Assembly: GCF_004803475.1 (NCBI RefSeq)
Contig: NZ_SRKY01000003.1
Location: 248,001 to 312,000, forward strand
DNA length: 64,000 nucleotides
Source: Aliishimia ponticola
Lineage (GTDB): Bacteria > Pseudomonadota > Alphaproteobacteria > Rhodobacterales > Rhodobacteraceae
Direction of reading: 5' to 3'
The notes beneath the pieces are model-generated. The model did not search any database and was not told the DNA's origin. It saw only the letters and a program-made list of their open reading frames with translations. Below, in pieces: positions 44,848 to 54,655 of the stretch. Both the position numbers and the translations under genes were made by a program. The first letter of the stretch is position 1; every line of letters starts with the position of its first letter.

Positions 44848-46934
44848 TTGGCGGCCATCCTCATCCGGGTGTCTTTGCGGTCCGCGATGATCAGGGGCAC
44901 GCATTGGCTGCGGTCGTCATGGATGGTCACGCAGTCAAGGCATTGGAAGCACTCGGAATAATCCACCTGCCCTTGCGGCTTGATCGAGCCGTAGCGGCAG
45001 CGCACCCGGCACAATTGGCACGGCGTGCCGCATTCCTCGCGCCGGGGCACCCAGCGGCGCAGGCGCAGCGCCCCGCCAATCGCCATCAGCGCGCCCAGCG
45101 GGCAGACATAGCGGCAGAACCCCTTGAACAGCATCATCGACAGCAGCAACCAGAACAGCGCGTAGGCGACGTAGTACCATTCGCGCATGAAGAAGGTGGT
45201 GATGGCAGTCTTGAAGGGTTCGACCTCGGCCGCTTTGTCGGTGTAATCGGGCGCGACGAACACCACCCCGACAAGCGCGGCCAGCACCACGTATTTCAGC
45301 CATTTCAGCCGTTTGTCCCAATGGGCGGGCATGTCGATCTGCGGCAGGCGCAGCAGGCGGCCCAGATGGCTGGCAAATTCCTGCAGCGCGCCGAAGGGAC
45401 ACAGCCAGCCGCAGAACAGGCCCCGCCCCCAAAGGAAAAAGCCAAGGATCGCGGCGGTCCAGATCACCAGCGAGAAGGAGTCATAGATCAGGAATGCGTA
45501 AGAGCCGCCCTCCAGCGCCGCGCGCAGCGTCGCCAGCGGCGTCACGATGGACAACTGCCCCTGCCCCCAGAAGCCGACAAAGCCGGTCACGGCGGCAAGG
45601 ATGCCCAGCCGGATCGGGGTAAAGGCCCGCAGCCCGGCCAGCCAGCTTTGCCGCCCCCAGAGCAGTGCAATCAGCAGCGTCAGACCGACCCCGGCGATGG
45701 CCATGTCCACGGCCCGGCCGCGCAGCGCCTCCAGCCATGGCGGGACGGGCCTGGGCAGTTCGGGGCGGGTGAAAAAGCGTGCGTCGGTCTCGTGGGTCAG
45801 GTCCAGCGATTGCGACCCGATCTCGGGCTGGAACATGCCGTGTTCGCGCACCGCCTGCATGGACAGCGTCCAGGGCGCGCTGGGATCGAAGCCCAGCCGC
45901 CGGTCCGTGCGCAGGATCAGGCCGGACCCGAAATCGACAGCCTCGTGCAGCGCGTCCGGCACGTCGTCATGCAGTTCGATCAACAGGTCCGCATCGCGCA
46001 AGGCAATGGGAAAGCCGCCCTGCTCTGCCGAGATCCAATCGGGCGAGGTGTTTCGCACGAACGCATCCGACACCAGCCCGTGACGCGCGGTTTCGACGAC
46101 CAGGATCGGCTCGTCAGTGGTGGAAATCTCAAGAAAGTTCTGAAGCTGGGCAAAGCCGTCATCGGACAGGACCGCGCGGGCGATGCTGGGCGGGCCAAGA
46201 TCGACGACCCACAGATCGAGATAGGCCGCTTCGGGGGCCTCTTTCGCCTCTGGGTCGTCATCTTCCCAGAGGGTGCCTGCGAACATCTCGTCGATCTGGG
46301 CATTGGTGACGACAAGGCGCTGGGCCAGCCCTTGCGCGACGAGGTCGTCCCACGTCAGTGCTTCGTCCACGGCCGGGTCGGGATAGGCGGGCGGACCAGA
46401 GGCGATGCCACCCATCTTTTCGCGTGCTACCTGAAGCGCGGCGGCCAGCACGCTTTCATGGGCGATGCGCACACTGGCGGTGCCCTTCGTCACCCCGTCG
46501 AGATAGACCAGAGAGGAGCCTTCGGACGCGCCGCCATAGGGCGAGCCGACCACCAGCGTGTCGGAGATGGAATGCCCGCGATACTGATCGAAGAATTCGT
46601 AGAACAGCCGTTCAGGCAGGCCCGAGACGAAGATCGGTTCGTTATGCGACAGCAATTGCACGTCAAGGAACCGCCCATCGAGGTCCAGCGTCACCAGCAG
46701 GTTGATCGGCGCACCGGAAAAGCCGGGCAGCGGGGCCATCGGTTCGGTTTCGAAGACATAGCCGGCCTCTGCCCCGCCGGAATTGAGCAATTGGTAGACG
46801 CCCTTGTCGTTCAGGACCGCGCCCAGCGACATGGGCGGTTTGACGAGCGGTTCCAGCACCTCACGCGGGAGCGGCTCTGCCAATGCGGCAGCGGCCTGCA
46901 CCAATGCGCAGAGGAACAGCAGAACCCGGATCAT
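44844..46934 (-). CDS. NosR/NirI-like membrane flavo-iron-sulfur protein
   Basis: The protein of about 696 residues has a signal peptide, a periplasmic FMN-binding domain (about 40-165), several membrane helices (about 395-640) with two C-x3-CP motifs (CGWLCPFG, CRYVCPLG), and a C-terminal cytosolic pair of cluster motifs (CGTPCQLCRVRC and CFQCLDC). This is the NosR/NirI architecture. The flavinylation site is divergent: DGVTKGTASV near residues 146-155 instead of S/T-G-A-T. No nos or nir gene is present; instead apbE follows with a 4-base overlap. It probably moves electrons across the membrane for the nearby redox system. ATG 46934 is chosen for the signal peptide; there is no clear ribosome site. 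Confidence 0.85.
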   Translation of the reverse strand: MIRVLLFLCALVQAAAALAEPLPREVLEPLVKPPMSLGAVLNDKGVYQLLNSGGAEAGYVFETEPMAPLPGFSGAPINLLVTLDLDGRFLDVQLLSHNEPIFVSGLPERLFYEFFDQYRGHSISDTLVVGSPYGGASEGSSLVYLDGVTKGTASVRIAHESVLAAALQVAREKMGGIASGPPAYPDPAVDEALTWDDLVAQGLAQRLVVTNAQIDEMFAGTLWEDDDPEAKEAPEAAYLDLWVVDLGPPSIARAVLSDDGFAQLQNFLEISTTDEPILVVETARHGLVSDAFVRNTSPDWISAEQGGFPIALRDADLLIELHDDVPDALHEAVDFGSGLILRTDRRLGFDPSAPWTLSMQAVREHGMFQPEIGSQSLDLTHETDARFFTRPELPRPVPPWLEALRGRAVDMAIAGVGLTLLIALLWGRQSWLAGLRAFTPIRLGILAAVTGFVGFWGQGQLSIVTPLATLRAALEGGSYAFLIYDSFSLVIWTAAILGFFLWGRGLFCGWLCPFGALQEFASHLGRLLRLPQIDMPAHWDKRLKWLKYVVLAALVGVVFVAPDYTDKAAEVEPFKTAITTFFMREWYYVAYALFWLLLSMMLFKGFCRYVCPLGALMAIGGALRLRRWVPRREECGTPCQLCRVRCRYGSIKPQGQVDYSECFQCLDCVTIHDDRSQCVPLIIADRKDTRMRMAAK

Positions 46935-46975
46935 GCGGCAGAGATTGGCACCCCGGAGGCGACGCATGAAATTGG

Positions 46976-46984
46976 ACTTTGGTC
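46976..46984 (-). promoter_or_regulatory. Putative regulon element upstream of the NosR-like gene (GACCAAAGT)
   Basis: On the reverse strand GACCAAAGT lies about 42 bases before the NosR-like start. It matches the pqqA element in eight of nine bases. Confidence 0.45.
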
Positions 46985-47024
46985 TATACGGTCTGCGCCG
47001 GGAACGCTGTACCCATGGGACATG

Positions 47025-47051
47025 AAAAAACCGGCCCAAACGGGGCCGGTT
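47025..47051 (-). terminator. Rho-independent terminator after the VPLPA-CTERM gene
   Basis: On the reverse strand AACCGGCCC-CGTTT-GGGCCGGTT forms a 9-bp stem with a 5-base loop and a T tract. It lies 30 bases after the gene end and isolates the NosR-like unit. Confidence 0.9.
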
Positions 47052-47080
47052 CCAATGGTCCACGCAGGCTATAGGGAGGA

Positions 47081-47989
47081 TCAGCCCCGACGCTTGCGGC
47101 GCAGCGCGCCCAGCCCACCGACACCGGCAAGCAACATCCAGCCCGCAGCAGGCAGCGGCACGGCAGAGACTGGCGGCGTCGACGACGCGGCCGACAGAAC
47201 CCCGGTATTGACGCCTGTCGGGTCACCAAGATTGAAGACGCCAACATTCTCATACCCGTTGAAGATAGCTTCAGCGGTCAGGGACGTTTCAACGGTGAAG
47301 CTTTCGCCATCCAGAATGCCGTCAATCGCGACCGCGCCAATGATGTCGTCGAGGATCACATTGACGCCGCTGATGCCTCCGAACCCGTTCGAGATACCAA
47401 AAATGGATGCAGACGCGTTCTGGGCATTGTCGAGAACGTATGTCTGGCTGCCGCCATAGGCGTCTATCCCGGCTGAGAAAACATTCGTGCCGTTCACGAA
47501 CACATTATAATCGAAACGCACACCGACGGATTCGACGTCTGCGGGCAGAATTTCAAACGGATTGGCACCGAAACTGGCGCCGCCAAAATCACCGTTGAGA
47601 TAGAAGGACATATTCGTCAGCGAATAGTCCAGCACGTAATCCATCGTCGCGCCGGTGGTATTCGTTTCGGTAATCGTCTGAAGGGCGGCCCCAAGGTAAT
47701 ATCCGGGTTCTTCCCCGTACGCCAATGCGCCCCCACCGACAATAACAGAAGTGCCGTCTGTATTCTGCGTGGCTGTCACGGAGTCAGGCCCAATACCGAA
47801 ATCGGGTTCGCTGCCAGCTCCGGTGACCGTGACCGTCGCAGATGACGTCGAATTATCGAAATCTACTGCGTGGTTTGCGCCGGAGTATTCGATGGCCGCG
47901 AGCACAGCGGCGTCGACCGTGGCTGCATAGGCCGTTCCTGACATCAAAGTCGAAGACACGGCCAAAGCCGCTAAAAGGTTCTTTTTCAT
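47081..47989 (-). CDS. Secreted VPLPA-CTERM sorting-domain protein
   Basis: The 302-residue precursor has a signal peptide (MKKNLLAALAVSSTLMSGTA) and a beta-rich, Asn/Thr/Gly-rich body. The tail VPLPAAGWMLLAGVGGLGAL plus RRKRRG is the Rhodobacteraceae version of the PEP-CTERM signal handled by a dedicated exosortase, which removes the tail and sends the protein to the surface or matrix. The body has no recognised domain. It is monocistronic, with an AT-rich upstream region (47990-48060) and a strong terminator. No exosortase gene is in the window. Confidence 0.88.
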   Translation of the reverse strand: MKKNLLAALAVSSTLMSGTAYAATVDAAVLAAIEYSGANHAVDFDNSTSSATVTVTGAGSEPDFGIGPDSVTATQNTDGTSVIVGGGALAYGEEPGYYLGAALQTITETNTTGATMDYVLDYSLTNMSFYLNGDFGGASFGANPFEILPADVESVGVRFDYNVFVNGTNVFSAGIDAYGGSQTYVLDNAQNASASIFGISNGFGGISGVNVILDDIIGAVAIDGILDGESFTVETSLTAEAIFNGYENVGVFNLGDPTGVNTGVLSAASSTPPVSAVPLPAAGWMLLAGVGGLGALRRKRRG

Positions 47990-48270
47990 GATATTTCACC
48001 CAGTTTAAAAAAATGTACGTAACGTCAATCACGCTAGCACCTGGCCACCATTCTACAAATGGTTGGGGTTCGGTGTATGGCGGTTTTCCCTACCGGGTTC
48101 GTGCTTTAAGGAACGCTGGCGGACGAAATATAGGTTCACGCCGCAAAATCGCACACAGCAGGTTGTATTCTGTCGCCAGCGAAACCCGGCGCCGAAATTT
48201 TCCATCGTTTTTCAGTGACTTGCATCACAGCCTGACCAGTGACCTCGATCACATGATTCGGGTTGCTCGA

Positions 48271-49791
48271 TCAGATCTGCGCGAATAGCCCCGCATGTTC
48301 GGCCCGCAGCGCCGCCTTTTGCACTTTGCCCATCGTGTTGCGCGGCAGGGCATCGACCACGATCAGCTTGCGCGGCAGCTTGAACGCCGCCAGCTTTTCA
48401 CGCGCCGCCTTCAGGATGGCATCGGTGTCGATTTCCTGTCCGGGTTTTCTGGCCAGAACGCCGACGGGGCTTTCCCCGAAATCGGGATGCGGCACACCGA
48501 TCACCGCGCTTTCCAGCACGCCGGGCATCTCGTCGAGGATCAGTTCGACCTCTTTGGGATAAATGTTGTAGCCGCCGGAAATGATCAGATCCTTGCCACG
48601 ACCGACGATGTGGACATAGCCATCGGCGTCGATCCGGCCCAGATCGCCCGTGATGAAGAACCCGTCGCTGCGCAATTCGGCGGCGGTCTTTTCCGGCATC
48701 TGCCAATAGCCCTTGAAGACATTGCGCCCGCGCACTTCGATCATGCCGATCTCGCCCTCGGGCAAGGATGCGCCGGTTTCCGGGTCGGTGATCTTCAGCT
48801 CCACCCCCGGCAACGGGAACCCCACGGTGCCTGCGCGGCGTTCGCCGTCATAGGGGTTGGAGGTGTTCATGTTGGTTTCGGTCATGCCGTAGCGTTCAAG
48901 GATGCGGTGGCCTGTGCGCGCCTCGAACCGGGTATGTGTTTCTTCCAGCAGCGGCGCAGAGCCAGAGATGAACAGCCGCATATGCGCCGCCAGATCGCGG
49001 GTGAAACGCGCGTCGCCCAGCAGGCGGGTGTAGAAGGTCGGCACGCCCATCATCGCAGTTGCATGTGGCAGGTTTTCGATCATGCGGTCCAGATCGAAGC
49101 CGGGCAGAAAGATCATCGACCCGCCGGTGAGCAGCGTGATGTTGGTGGCGACGAACAGGCCATGGGTGTGAAAGATCGGCAGCGCGTGCAGCAGCACATC
49201 GTCCGCCGCGAAGCGCCAGTAGTCTTGCAGCGTTTGCGCGTTGGACAGCAGGTTGTCATGGCTGAGCATCGCGCCCTTGGAGCGCCCGGTGGTGCCAGAG
49301 GTATAGAGGATCGCGGCGGTGTCATCGGCGCTGCGCGGCACCGTGTCGAACCGGGCGGGCTGTGCTGCCACGGCATCGGCGAAACTGCCCGTGCCAGCGG
49401 CGCCAAGGGTCATCAGTGCCACCCCCAGCTTTTGTGCGACAGGGGCGAGACGCTCTTGCCCCGCACTGTCGCAGATCATCAGCTTTGCGCCACTGTCAGA
49501 GAGGAAATAGGCGACCTCCTCCGCCGTATAGGCGGTGTTGAGCGGCAGATAGACCAACCCGGCCTGCACACAGCCGCCATAGATCGCCAGCGCCAGTTCC
49601 GATTTGGGGATTTGCGCCACGACGCGGTCGCCCGGCGTCAGTCCCGCCTGTGTCAGGGCATGGGCGCAGCGTGCGACCTCGGCCACGAAATCCCGATATG
49701 GCAGCGCAGTTCCCTGCGTGGGCGCTTGCGTGAACGGCGCGGCGCTTTGGGCATGGGGCGCAAAGAGCGCGTCATAAAGCGGGTTGGTCAT
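48271..49791 (-). CDS. matB: Malonyl-CoA synthetase
   Basis: The 506-residue AMP-forming ligase has the motifs ILYTSGTTGRSKGAMLSH and RYGMTETNMNTSNPYDGERR. The latter, with its Met-Asn-Thr string and the Arg pair that holds the second carboxylate, is diagnostic of MatB. The C-terminal lysine motif is PRNTMGKVQKAALR. It makes malonyl-CoA (or methylmalonyl-CoA) from the free acid, ATP and CoA. No malonyl-CoA decarboxylase gene is adjacent. It is transcribed towards the VPLPA gene; the 281-base region 47990-48270 between them holds no gene. Confidence 0.9.
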   Translation of the reverse strand: MTNPLYDALFAPHAQSAAPFTQAPTQGTALPYRDFVAEVARCAHALTQAGLTPGDRVVAQIPKSELALAIYGGCVQAGLVYLPLNTAYTAEEVAYFLSDSGAKLMICDSAGQERLAPVAQKLGVALMTLGAAGTGSFADAVAAQPARFDTVPRSADDTAAILYTSGTTGRSKGAMLSHDNLLSNAQTLQDYWRFAADDVLLHALPIFHTHGLFVATNITLLTGGSMIFLPGFDLDRMIENLPHATAMMGVPTFYTRLLGDARFTRDLAAHMRLFISGSAPLLEETHTRFEARTGHRILERYGMTETNMNTSNPYDGERRAGTVGFPLPGVELKITDPETGASLPEGEIGMIEVRGRNVFKGYWQMPEKTAAELRSDGFFITGDLGRIDADGYVHIVGRGKDLIISGGYNIYPKEVELILDEMPGVLESAVIGVPHPDFGESPVGVLARKPGQEIDTDAILKAAREKLAAFKLPRKLIVVDALPRNTMGKVQKAALRAEHAGLFAQI

Positions 49792-49859
49792 GGCATGGCC
49801 CTTCGGTCGATCGTCCCGCCGTACATGGCGCGAGATTTCGAGAAGGTCAAAGGGCCATG

Positions 49860-50963
49860 TCAGCCAGTGGTGATTTCAAAGGGCGCGATCCGGTCCCAAT
49901 CGAATGTGACCCCGGTTCCGGGTGTGTCCGGCGCGATGGCGCGGCCCTGTTCGATCACCAGCGGGCGCGTGGTGTAGCGGTCGATGGGGAAGGAATGCAC
50001 TTCGAGCCAGCCATCGCTGCCCAGCCCGGACAGAAGCGAGACATGCAGTTCCTGCATCCCGTGGCTACAGACCGGCACGCCATGGTCCACCGCGCGCTCC
50101 GCCACTTGCAGAAAGCCGGTGATGCCGCCGCAATTGGACGCATCGGGCTGGATGAAGGCCAGCCCGCCCTGCGCCAGCGCCATTTCGAATTCATGGATCG
50201 TGTGCAGGTTTTCGCCCTGCGAGACAGGCACGCCGGTGGCATCCGCGATGATCTTGTAGCCGGGGTAGTCGTCGGGGATGATCGGTTCCTCGAACCACAT
50301 CAGGTTCTGATCCTTGACCGCACCGGCCAGCGCAATCGCGGCTTCGCGGGTCAGGCTGTAATTGGCGTCGATGGCGAAACCGGCCTCTGGCCCTATACGG
50401 CTGCGTACGGCGCGGATGCGTTCGATATCGGTCGCCGGGTCGGGTTGGCCGACCTTGATCTTCACCGCGTTCAGCTTGGCAGAAAGATAGCCCGACACAT
50501 GGTCCAGCAGCTTGGGCAAGGGAAAGGCCAGATCGATGCCGCCGCCATAGGCGTTGCAGGACCGCGCCTTGCCGCCCACCAACTGCGCCAGCGATTGCCC
50601 GCGCCCCTGCCCGCGCAGATCCCAAAGCGCGATATCGACGGCGCTGATCGCAAAGCTGAGGATCCCGCCGCGCCCGACATAATGCATATGCCACTGCATC
50701 GCGTCATTCAGCGCCTCGACCTCTTCCGCGTCCTGGCCGATCAGGAAGGGCGCAAGGTCGTGGCGGATCATCGCCGCCGTGGCATGGCCGCCGCGCCCGC
50801 CATTATAGGTATAGCCGGTGCCGCTGCGGCCATCCTCCAGCGTGACGGTGGCGGTGATCAGGTGGAAATGCGAATGATCCCCGTGCTTTGCATCCACCAG
50901 AACCTCGTCCAGAGGCACGGCGAACAGCCGCGCCTCCACCGAGGTGATCCGGGTCATTGGCAT
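49860..50963 (-). CDS. Enolase-superfamily sugar-acid dehydratase (mandelate racemase/muconate lactonizing family)
   Basis: The 367-residue enzyme has the KxK motif VKIKVG and metal ligands in AIDANYS, WFEEP and SQGEN. The His-Asp pair ([20 protein letters not shown]) is that of the mandelate racemase subgroup. Such enzymes remove water from sugar acids (for example L-talarate/galactarate or L-fuconate dehydratases); the sequence round [16 protein letters not shown] is closest to the talarate/galactarate type. It overlaps the 2-hydroxyacid dehydrogenase gene, so it is last in an operon of sugar-acid genes. Two ATGs (50963 and 50957) are possible; the second gives an ATGA overlap. Confidence 0.87.
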   Translation of the reverse strand: MPMTRITSVEARLFAVPLDEVLVDAKHGDHSHFHLITATVTLEDGRSGTGYTYNGGRGGHATAAMIRHDLAPFLIGQDAEEVEALNDAMQWHMHYVGRGGILSFAISAVDIALWDLRGQGRGQSLAQLVGGKARSCNAYGGGIDLAFPLPKLLDHVSGYLSAKLNAVKIKVGQPDPATDIERIRAVRSRIGPEAGFAIDANYSLTREAAIALAGAVKDQNLMWFEEPIIPDDYPGYKIIADATGVPVSQGENLHTIHEFEMALAQGGLAFIQPDASNCGGITGFLQVAERAVDHGVPVCSHGMQELHVSLLSGLGSDGWLEVHSFPIDRYTTRPLVIEQGRAIAPDTPGTGVTFDWDRIAPFEITTG

Positions 50964-51892
50964 TCCGGCACAGGTGTTTTCACCGTGCCGTTTTCCAGAT
51001 GTTGCAGCAGGTTATCCACGGTCAGCCCGCCCATTGCGGCGCGGGTTTCCACGGTCGCGGACCCCACATGCGGCAGCAGCACGACGTTCTTCATCGCCTT
51101 CAGCGCATCCGGGATATGCGGCTCTGCCTCGAAGACATCCAGCCCGGCCCAACCAAGCTTGCCGCTGCCCAGCGCATCGATCAACGCGGCCTCGTCCACG
51201 ACGCTGCCACGCGCGACATTGACCAGCGTGCCTTGCGGGCCAAGCGCCTCCATCACCTCGGCATTCACGAGATGTTTGGTCGACGGGCCGCCCGGCGTGA
51301 TCACGATCAGCAGATCAGAGCGCCGCGCCATCTCCACAAGGTTTGGCACATGCTCATAGGGGGACTCCTTGGGGCTGCGCGTGTGATAGAGGATCGTCGG
51401 CTCCCATGGTTGCAGCTTGCGGGCGATTTCCTGCCCGATCCGCCCCAGCCCCAGAATGCCGACCGTCTGCCCTTCCATGGACCGGGTCAAAGGCGCGCCG
51501 CCCCTGGTTTCCCAATCGCCCGAGCGCGCCCACGCATCGTCGCGCAGCAATTCGCGGTAACAAGCCAGCGCCAGCAGAACGGCGGTGGTCGCGACCTCGG
51601 CGTTCAGCACGTCGGGGGTATGCGTCACCATGATCCCGCGGCGCACGGCCTCTGCCACGTCGATGGCATCATAGCCGACCCCATAGCAGGAGATCAGTTC
51701 AAGGTTCGGCAACCCGGCCATGACTTCCTTTGGCACGCCGTCATGGCCATTGGTCGCCACATGGGTGATCCGGTGGCCATTGCGCTTGAGCCAATCCATA
51801 TCGAAATCGGCCCAGCGATGGACGGTGAAACTGGGCGTCAAACGGCCCAGCATTTCATCCGTCATGCCGCCGATAAGCAGAAGATCAGGCAT
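50954..51892 (-). CDS. D-isomer 2-hydroxyacid dehydrogenase
   Basis: The 312-residue NAD(P)-dependent enzyme has the Rossmann motif [16 protein letters not shown], the substrate Arg in [10 protein letters not shown], Glu in [10 protein letters not shown] and catalytic His in LLPHVGSAT. It reduces a 2-keto acid, typically glyoxylate or hydroxypyruvate, to the hydroxy acid. It overlaps both neighbours by about 8-10 bases, so it belongs to the sugar-acid operon and may clear an end product such as a 2-keto acid. Confidence 0.9.
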   Translation of the reverse strand: MPDLLLIGGMTDEMLGRLTPSFTVHRWADFDMDWLKRNGHRITHVATNGHDGVPKEVMAGLPNLELISCYGVGYDAIDVAEAVRRGIMVTHTPDVLNAEVATTAVLLALACYRELLRDDAWARSGDWETRGGAPLTRSMEGQTVGILGLGRIGQEIARKLQPWEPTILYHTRSPKESPYEHVPNLVEMARRSDLLIVITPGGPSTKHLVNAEVMEALGPQGTLVNVARGSVVDEAALIDALGSGKLGWAGLDVFEAEPHIPDALKAMKNVVLLPHVGSATVETRAAMGGLTVDNLLQHLENGTVKTPVPECQ

Positions 51893-52727
51893 CTTGTCCT
51901 ACCTTCTGGCGCTGACGGCCCAGCCCTTCGATCTCAAGCTCCATCACGTCGCCCGATTTGAGGTAGACTGGGGGTTTCATGCCCATGCCCACGCCCGGAG
52001 GCGTACCGGTGGTGATCACGTCGCCCGGATGCAGGGTGAACAGGCCGCTGAGATGTTCGATGATCTCGGCCACGGTGAAGATCATGGTGCTGGTGGTGCC
52101 GGTCTGCATACGCTTGCCGTTCACATCCAGCGACATCGCCAGCGCCTGCGGGTCCGGCACCTCGTCGCGGGTCACAAGCCATGGGCCGGTCGGGCCGAAC
52201 GTGTCGCAGGATTTGCCCTTGGTCCACTGGCCGGTCAGCTGCGTCTGAAAATGCCGTTCGGACACGTCATTGACCACGCAATAGCCCGCCACATAGTCCA
52301 GCGCGTCCTCTTTCGAGACATATTTCGCCTCGCGCCCGATGACGACGCCCAGTTCGACCTCCCAGTCGGTATGGGTCGATCCGCGCGGCATCATCACATC
52401 GTCATTGGGACCGACAACGGCGGAGTTCGCCTTGAAGAACAGGATCGGATGCTCTGGAATATCCGCGCCGGTTTCGGCGGCGTGGTCGGAATAGTTGAGC
52501 CCGATGCACAGGAATTTCCCGATATTGCCGACGCACGCCCCGATCCGCGGGGCGCCTTCGACAACCGGCAGGCTTGCGGGATCAAGCGCGCGCAGCCGGT
52601 CCAGCGTCGCGTCGTCCAGAACCGCGCCGGTAATGTCATCCACATGGGCGGACAGATCACGCAGCGTGTCGCCATCCATCAAGCCCGGCTTTTCCGCGCC
52701 CATCGCGCCATAACGTACCAGTTTCAT
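51885..52727 (-). CDS. Fumarylacetoacetate-hydrolase-family enzyme (diketo-deoxy-sugar-acid hydrolase type)
   Basis: The 280-residue enzyme has FAH-fold motifs: CIGLNYSDHAAE, the metal Glu pair in DWEVELGVVIG, KGKSCDTFGPTGPWLV and GDVITTGTPPGVGMG. The KSCDTFGPTGPWLV stretch is characteristic of the subgroup that includes 2,4-diketo-3-deoxy-L-fuconate/L-rhamnonate hydrolases, which cut to pyruvate and a hydroxy acid. It is coupled to the dehydrogenase gene downstream (8-base overlap). Together with the SDR and the dehydratases it fits a non-phosphorylated sugar-acid pathway. Confidence 0.88.
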   Translation of the reverse strand: MKLVRYGAMGAEKPGLMDGDTLRDLSAHVDDITGAVLDDATLDRLRALDPASLPVVEGAPRIGACVGNIGKFLCIGLNYSDHAAETGADIPEHPILFFKANSAVVGPNDDVMMPRGSTHTDWEVELGVVIGREAKYVSKEDALDYVAGYCVVNDVSERHFQTQLTGQWTKGKSCDTFGPTGPWLVTRDEVPDPQALAMSLDVNGKRMQTGTTSTMIFTVAEIIEHLSGLFTLHPGDVITTGTPPGVGMGMKPPVYLKSGDVMELEIEGLGRQRQKVGQDA

Positions 52728-52791
52728 TGTCGTCTCCTGTCAGTGTCCTTGGGTGGGACGCCGCCCACCATCGTTCAACGGGTGCGCCAGG

Positions 52792-52813
52792 GGTAGGCTG
52801 AAGCCTACCCTAC
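52792..52813 (-). repeat. REP-like hairpin, variant stem (GTAG head, GGTAGGCT-TC-AGCCTACC)
   Basis: On the reverse strand this is GTAG, then GGTAGGCT-TC-AGCCTACC. Compared with the three other copies three stem bases per arm differ, and the changes on the two arms compensate, so base pairing has been kept. It lies between the IlvD/Edd and FAH genes. Confidence 0.75.
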
Positions 52814-52823
52814 GGGCTGGCCC

Positions 52824-54617
52824 CTAGTGGTTGTCTCTTGGTGTGAACTTGCGGGCGATATCGCGGTATTTCGGCGCGCCCTCCAATGTCATGCCCTCGT
52901 CAAAGCGGCCGACTTTCTCGCGGAAGAACTCCTGCCACGGCGACTGGCTTTCGGGATAGACATAGCCGCCCGCCGCTTCGAGTTGCCGCGCCCGCTCCGC
53001 CAGATCTTCGGGATCGACCAGCATATCCGCCGTGCATTTACGCAGATCGATCCGCACCATGTCGCCGGTCCTGAGCAGCGCAAGCCCGCCCCCGGTCGCA
53101 GCTTCGGGCGAGGCATTCAGGATCGACGGGCTTCCAGAAGTGCCCGATTGCCGACCATCGCCAATGCAGGGCAGCGCCTCCACCCCGCGCTTGAGCAGAT
53201 AGGACGGCGCACGCATATTCACCACTTCCGAGCCGCCGGGATAGCCGACAGGGCCGGTCCCCCGCATGAACAGAATGCAGTTTTCGTCAATGTTTTCCGC
53301 CGGATCGTCGATGCGGTGATGGTAATCCTCCGGCCCGTCAAACACGATCGCCCGGCCCACGAAAGCCTCCGGGTCATCCGGGTTGGACAGATACGTCTTG
53401 CGGAACGCGTCAGAAATGACCGAGGTCTTCATGATCGCGCTGTCGAACAGATTGCCCTTCAGGTTGATGAACCCCGCCGCCGCCACAAGCGGATCGGAAA
53501 CCGGGCGGATCACATCGGTATTGACCGACCGCACCGCGCCGCAATTGTCGCCCATACTGCGCCCATTGGCCGTGACCGCGCCCGGATGCGGCAACAACCC
53601 GGCCGCCAGCAATTCGCCCACAACCGCCGGAACGCCGCCCGCGCGCTGGTAATCTTCGCCAAGATAAGCGCCCGCAGGTTGCAGATTGACCAAAAGCGGC
53701 ACCTCATGGCCGATCTTCTGCCAATCGTCATTGTCCAGATCGACCCCCAAATGCCGTGCAATCCCGTTCAAATGGATCGGCGCATTGGTCGACCCCCCAA
53801 TTGCCGAGTTGATCACGATCGCATTCTCGAACGCTTCGCGGGTCATGATGTCGGAAGGGCGCAAATCCTCGAACACCATCTCGACCGCGCGTTTGCCGGT
53901 CTCATAGGCCATCTGCCCGCGCTCGCGGTAAGGCGCCGGAATGGCGGCAGACCCGGGAAGCTGCATCCCCAAAGCCTCGGCCAGCGAATTCATCGTCGTC
54001 GCCGTGCCCATCGTGTTGCAGTACCCGACCGACGGGGCAGAGGCCGCGGCGATCTCCATGAAATCGTCATTGGTGATCTCACCGGCCGCCAATTGCTCAC
54101 GCGCCTTCCAGATCACCGTCCCGGACCCGGCCCGCTTGCCATCATACCAACCGTTCAACATCGGCCCCACCGACAAGGCAATCGCCGGGATATTCACCGT
54201 CGCCGCCGCCATCAACAGCGCCGGCGTGGTCTTGTCACAGCCGATATTCAGCACCACCCCATCCAGCGGATAGCCGAACAGCGTCTCCACCAGGCTCAAA
54301 TAGGCAAGGTTGCGATCCAGCATCGCCGTGGGCCGCTTGCCGGTCTCCTGGATCGGATGCACCGGAACCTCGATACAGGTGCCCCCCGCCGCGATGATGC
54401 CGTCGCGCACGCGCTTGGACAGCTCGATATGATGCCGGTTGCAGGGCGACAGATCGCTGCCCGTCTGCGCAATGGCAATGATCGGCTTGCCCGACTGCAA
54501 CTCCTCGCGCGTCAAACCGTAATTCAGATACCGCTCAAGATAGAGCGCGGTCATCTCCGGATTGTCCGGATTGTTGAACCATTTCTGCGAGCGGAGTTCA
54601 GGTTTCTTCGCCATCAT
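52824..54617 (-). CDS. IlvD/Edd-family sugar-acid dehydratase (pentonate dehydratase type)
   Basis: The 597-residue enzyme carries cysteines in [19 protein letters not shown] and GYCNTMGT, which in L-arabinonate and D-xylonate dehydratases bind a [2Fe-2S] cluster. The substrate region is [21 protein letters not shown]. It dehydrates an aldonic acid to its 2-keto-3-deoxy form. The ATG at 54617 (followed by a second ATG) is preceded by GAAGG that is part of the intergenic repeat box. It is the second gene of the reverse-strand operon after the SDR. The exact sugar acid is not predictable. Confidence 0.9.
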   Translation of the reverse strand: MMAKKPELRSQKWFNNPDNPEMTALYLERYLNYGLTREELQSGKPIIAIAQTGSDLSPCNRHHIELSKRVRDGIIAAGGTCIEVPVHPIQETGKRPTAMLDRNLAYLSLVETLFGYPLDGVVLNIGCDKTTPALLMAAATVNIPAIALSVGPMLNGWYDGKRAGSGTVIWKAREQLAAGEITNDDFMEIAAASAPSVGYCNTMGTATTMNSLAEALGMQLPGSAAIPAPYRERGQMAYETGKRAVEMVFEDLRPSDIMTREAFENAIVINSAIGGSTNAPIHLNGIARHLGVDLDNDDWQKIGHEVPLLVNLQPAGAYLGEDYQRAGGVPAVVGELLAAGLLPHPGAVTANGRSMGDNCGAVRSVNTDVIRPVSDPLVAAAGFINLKGNLFDSAIMKTSVISDAFRKTYLSNPDDPEAFVGRAIVFDGPEDYHHRIDDPAENIDENCILFMRGTGPVGYPGGSEVVNMRAPSYLLKRGVEALPCIGDGRQSGTSGSPSILNASPEAATGGGLALLRTGDMVRIDLRKCTADMLVDPEDLAERARQLEAAGGYVYPESQSPWQEFFREKVGRFDEGMTLEGAPKYRDIARKFTPRDNH

Positions 54618-54620
54618 GCA

Positions 54621-54643
54621 CCTTCATTGTTCCAAAAATACTC
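54621..54643 (-). repeat. Third copy of the GGAACAATG box, supplying a ribosome site
   Basis: On the reverse strand GAGTATTTTTGGAACAATGA then AGG runs to three bases before the IlvD/Edd ATG. The G/C hairpin of the other two copies is absent, and the GAAGG end acts as ribosome site. Confidence 0.65.
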
Positions 54644-54655
54644 ATCGGCCCGGCC

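Noticed and set aside
44844-46934. nosR as part of a denitrification cluster
   Set aside because: No nosZ, nosDFYL, nir or nor genes are present; the neighbours are apbE and the Cox/PQQ set.
47081-47989. Glycine/asparagine-rich VPLPA protein as an RTX calcium-binding protein
   Set aside because: No GGxGxDxxx nonapeptide repeats are present; only the signal peptide and sorting tail are recognisable.
48013-48288. Forward frame of 91 codons (starts MYVTSITLAP) before matB
   Set aside because: It lies in an AT-rich promoter region with no ribosome site and no family resemblance.
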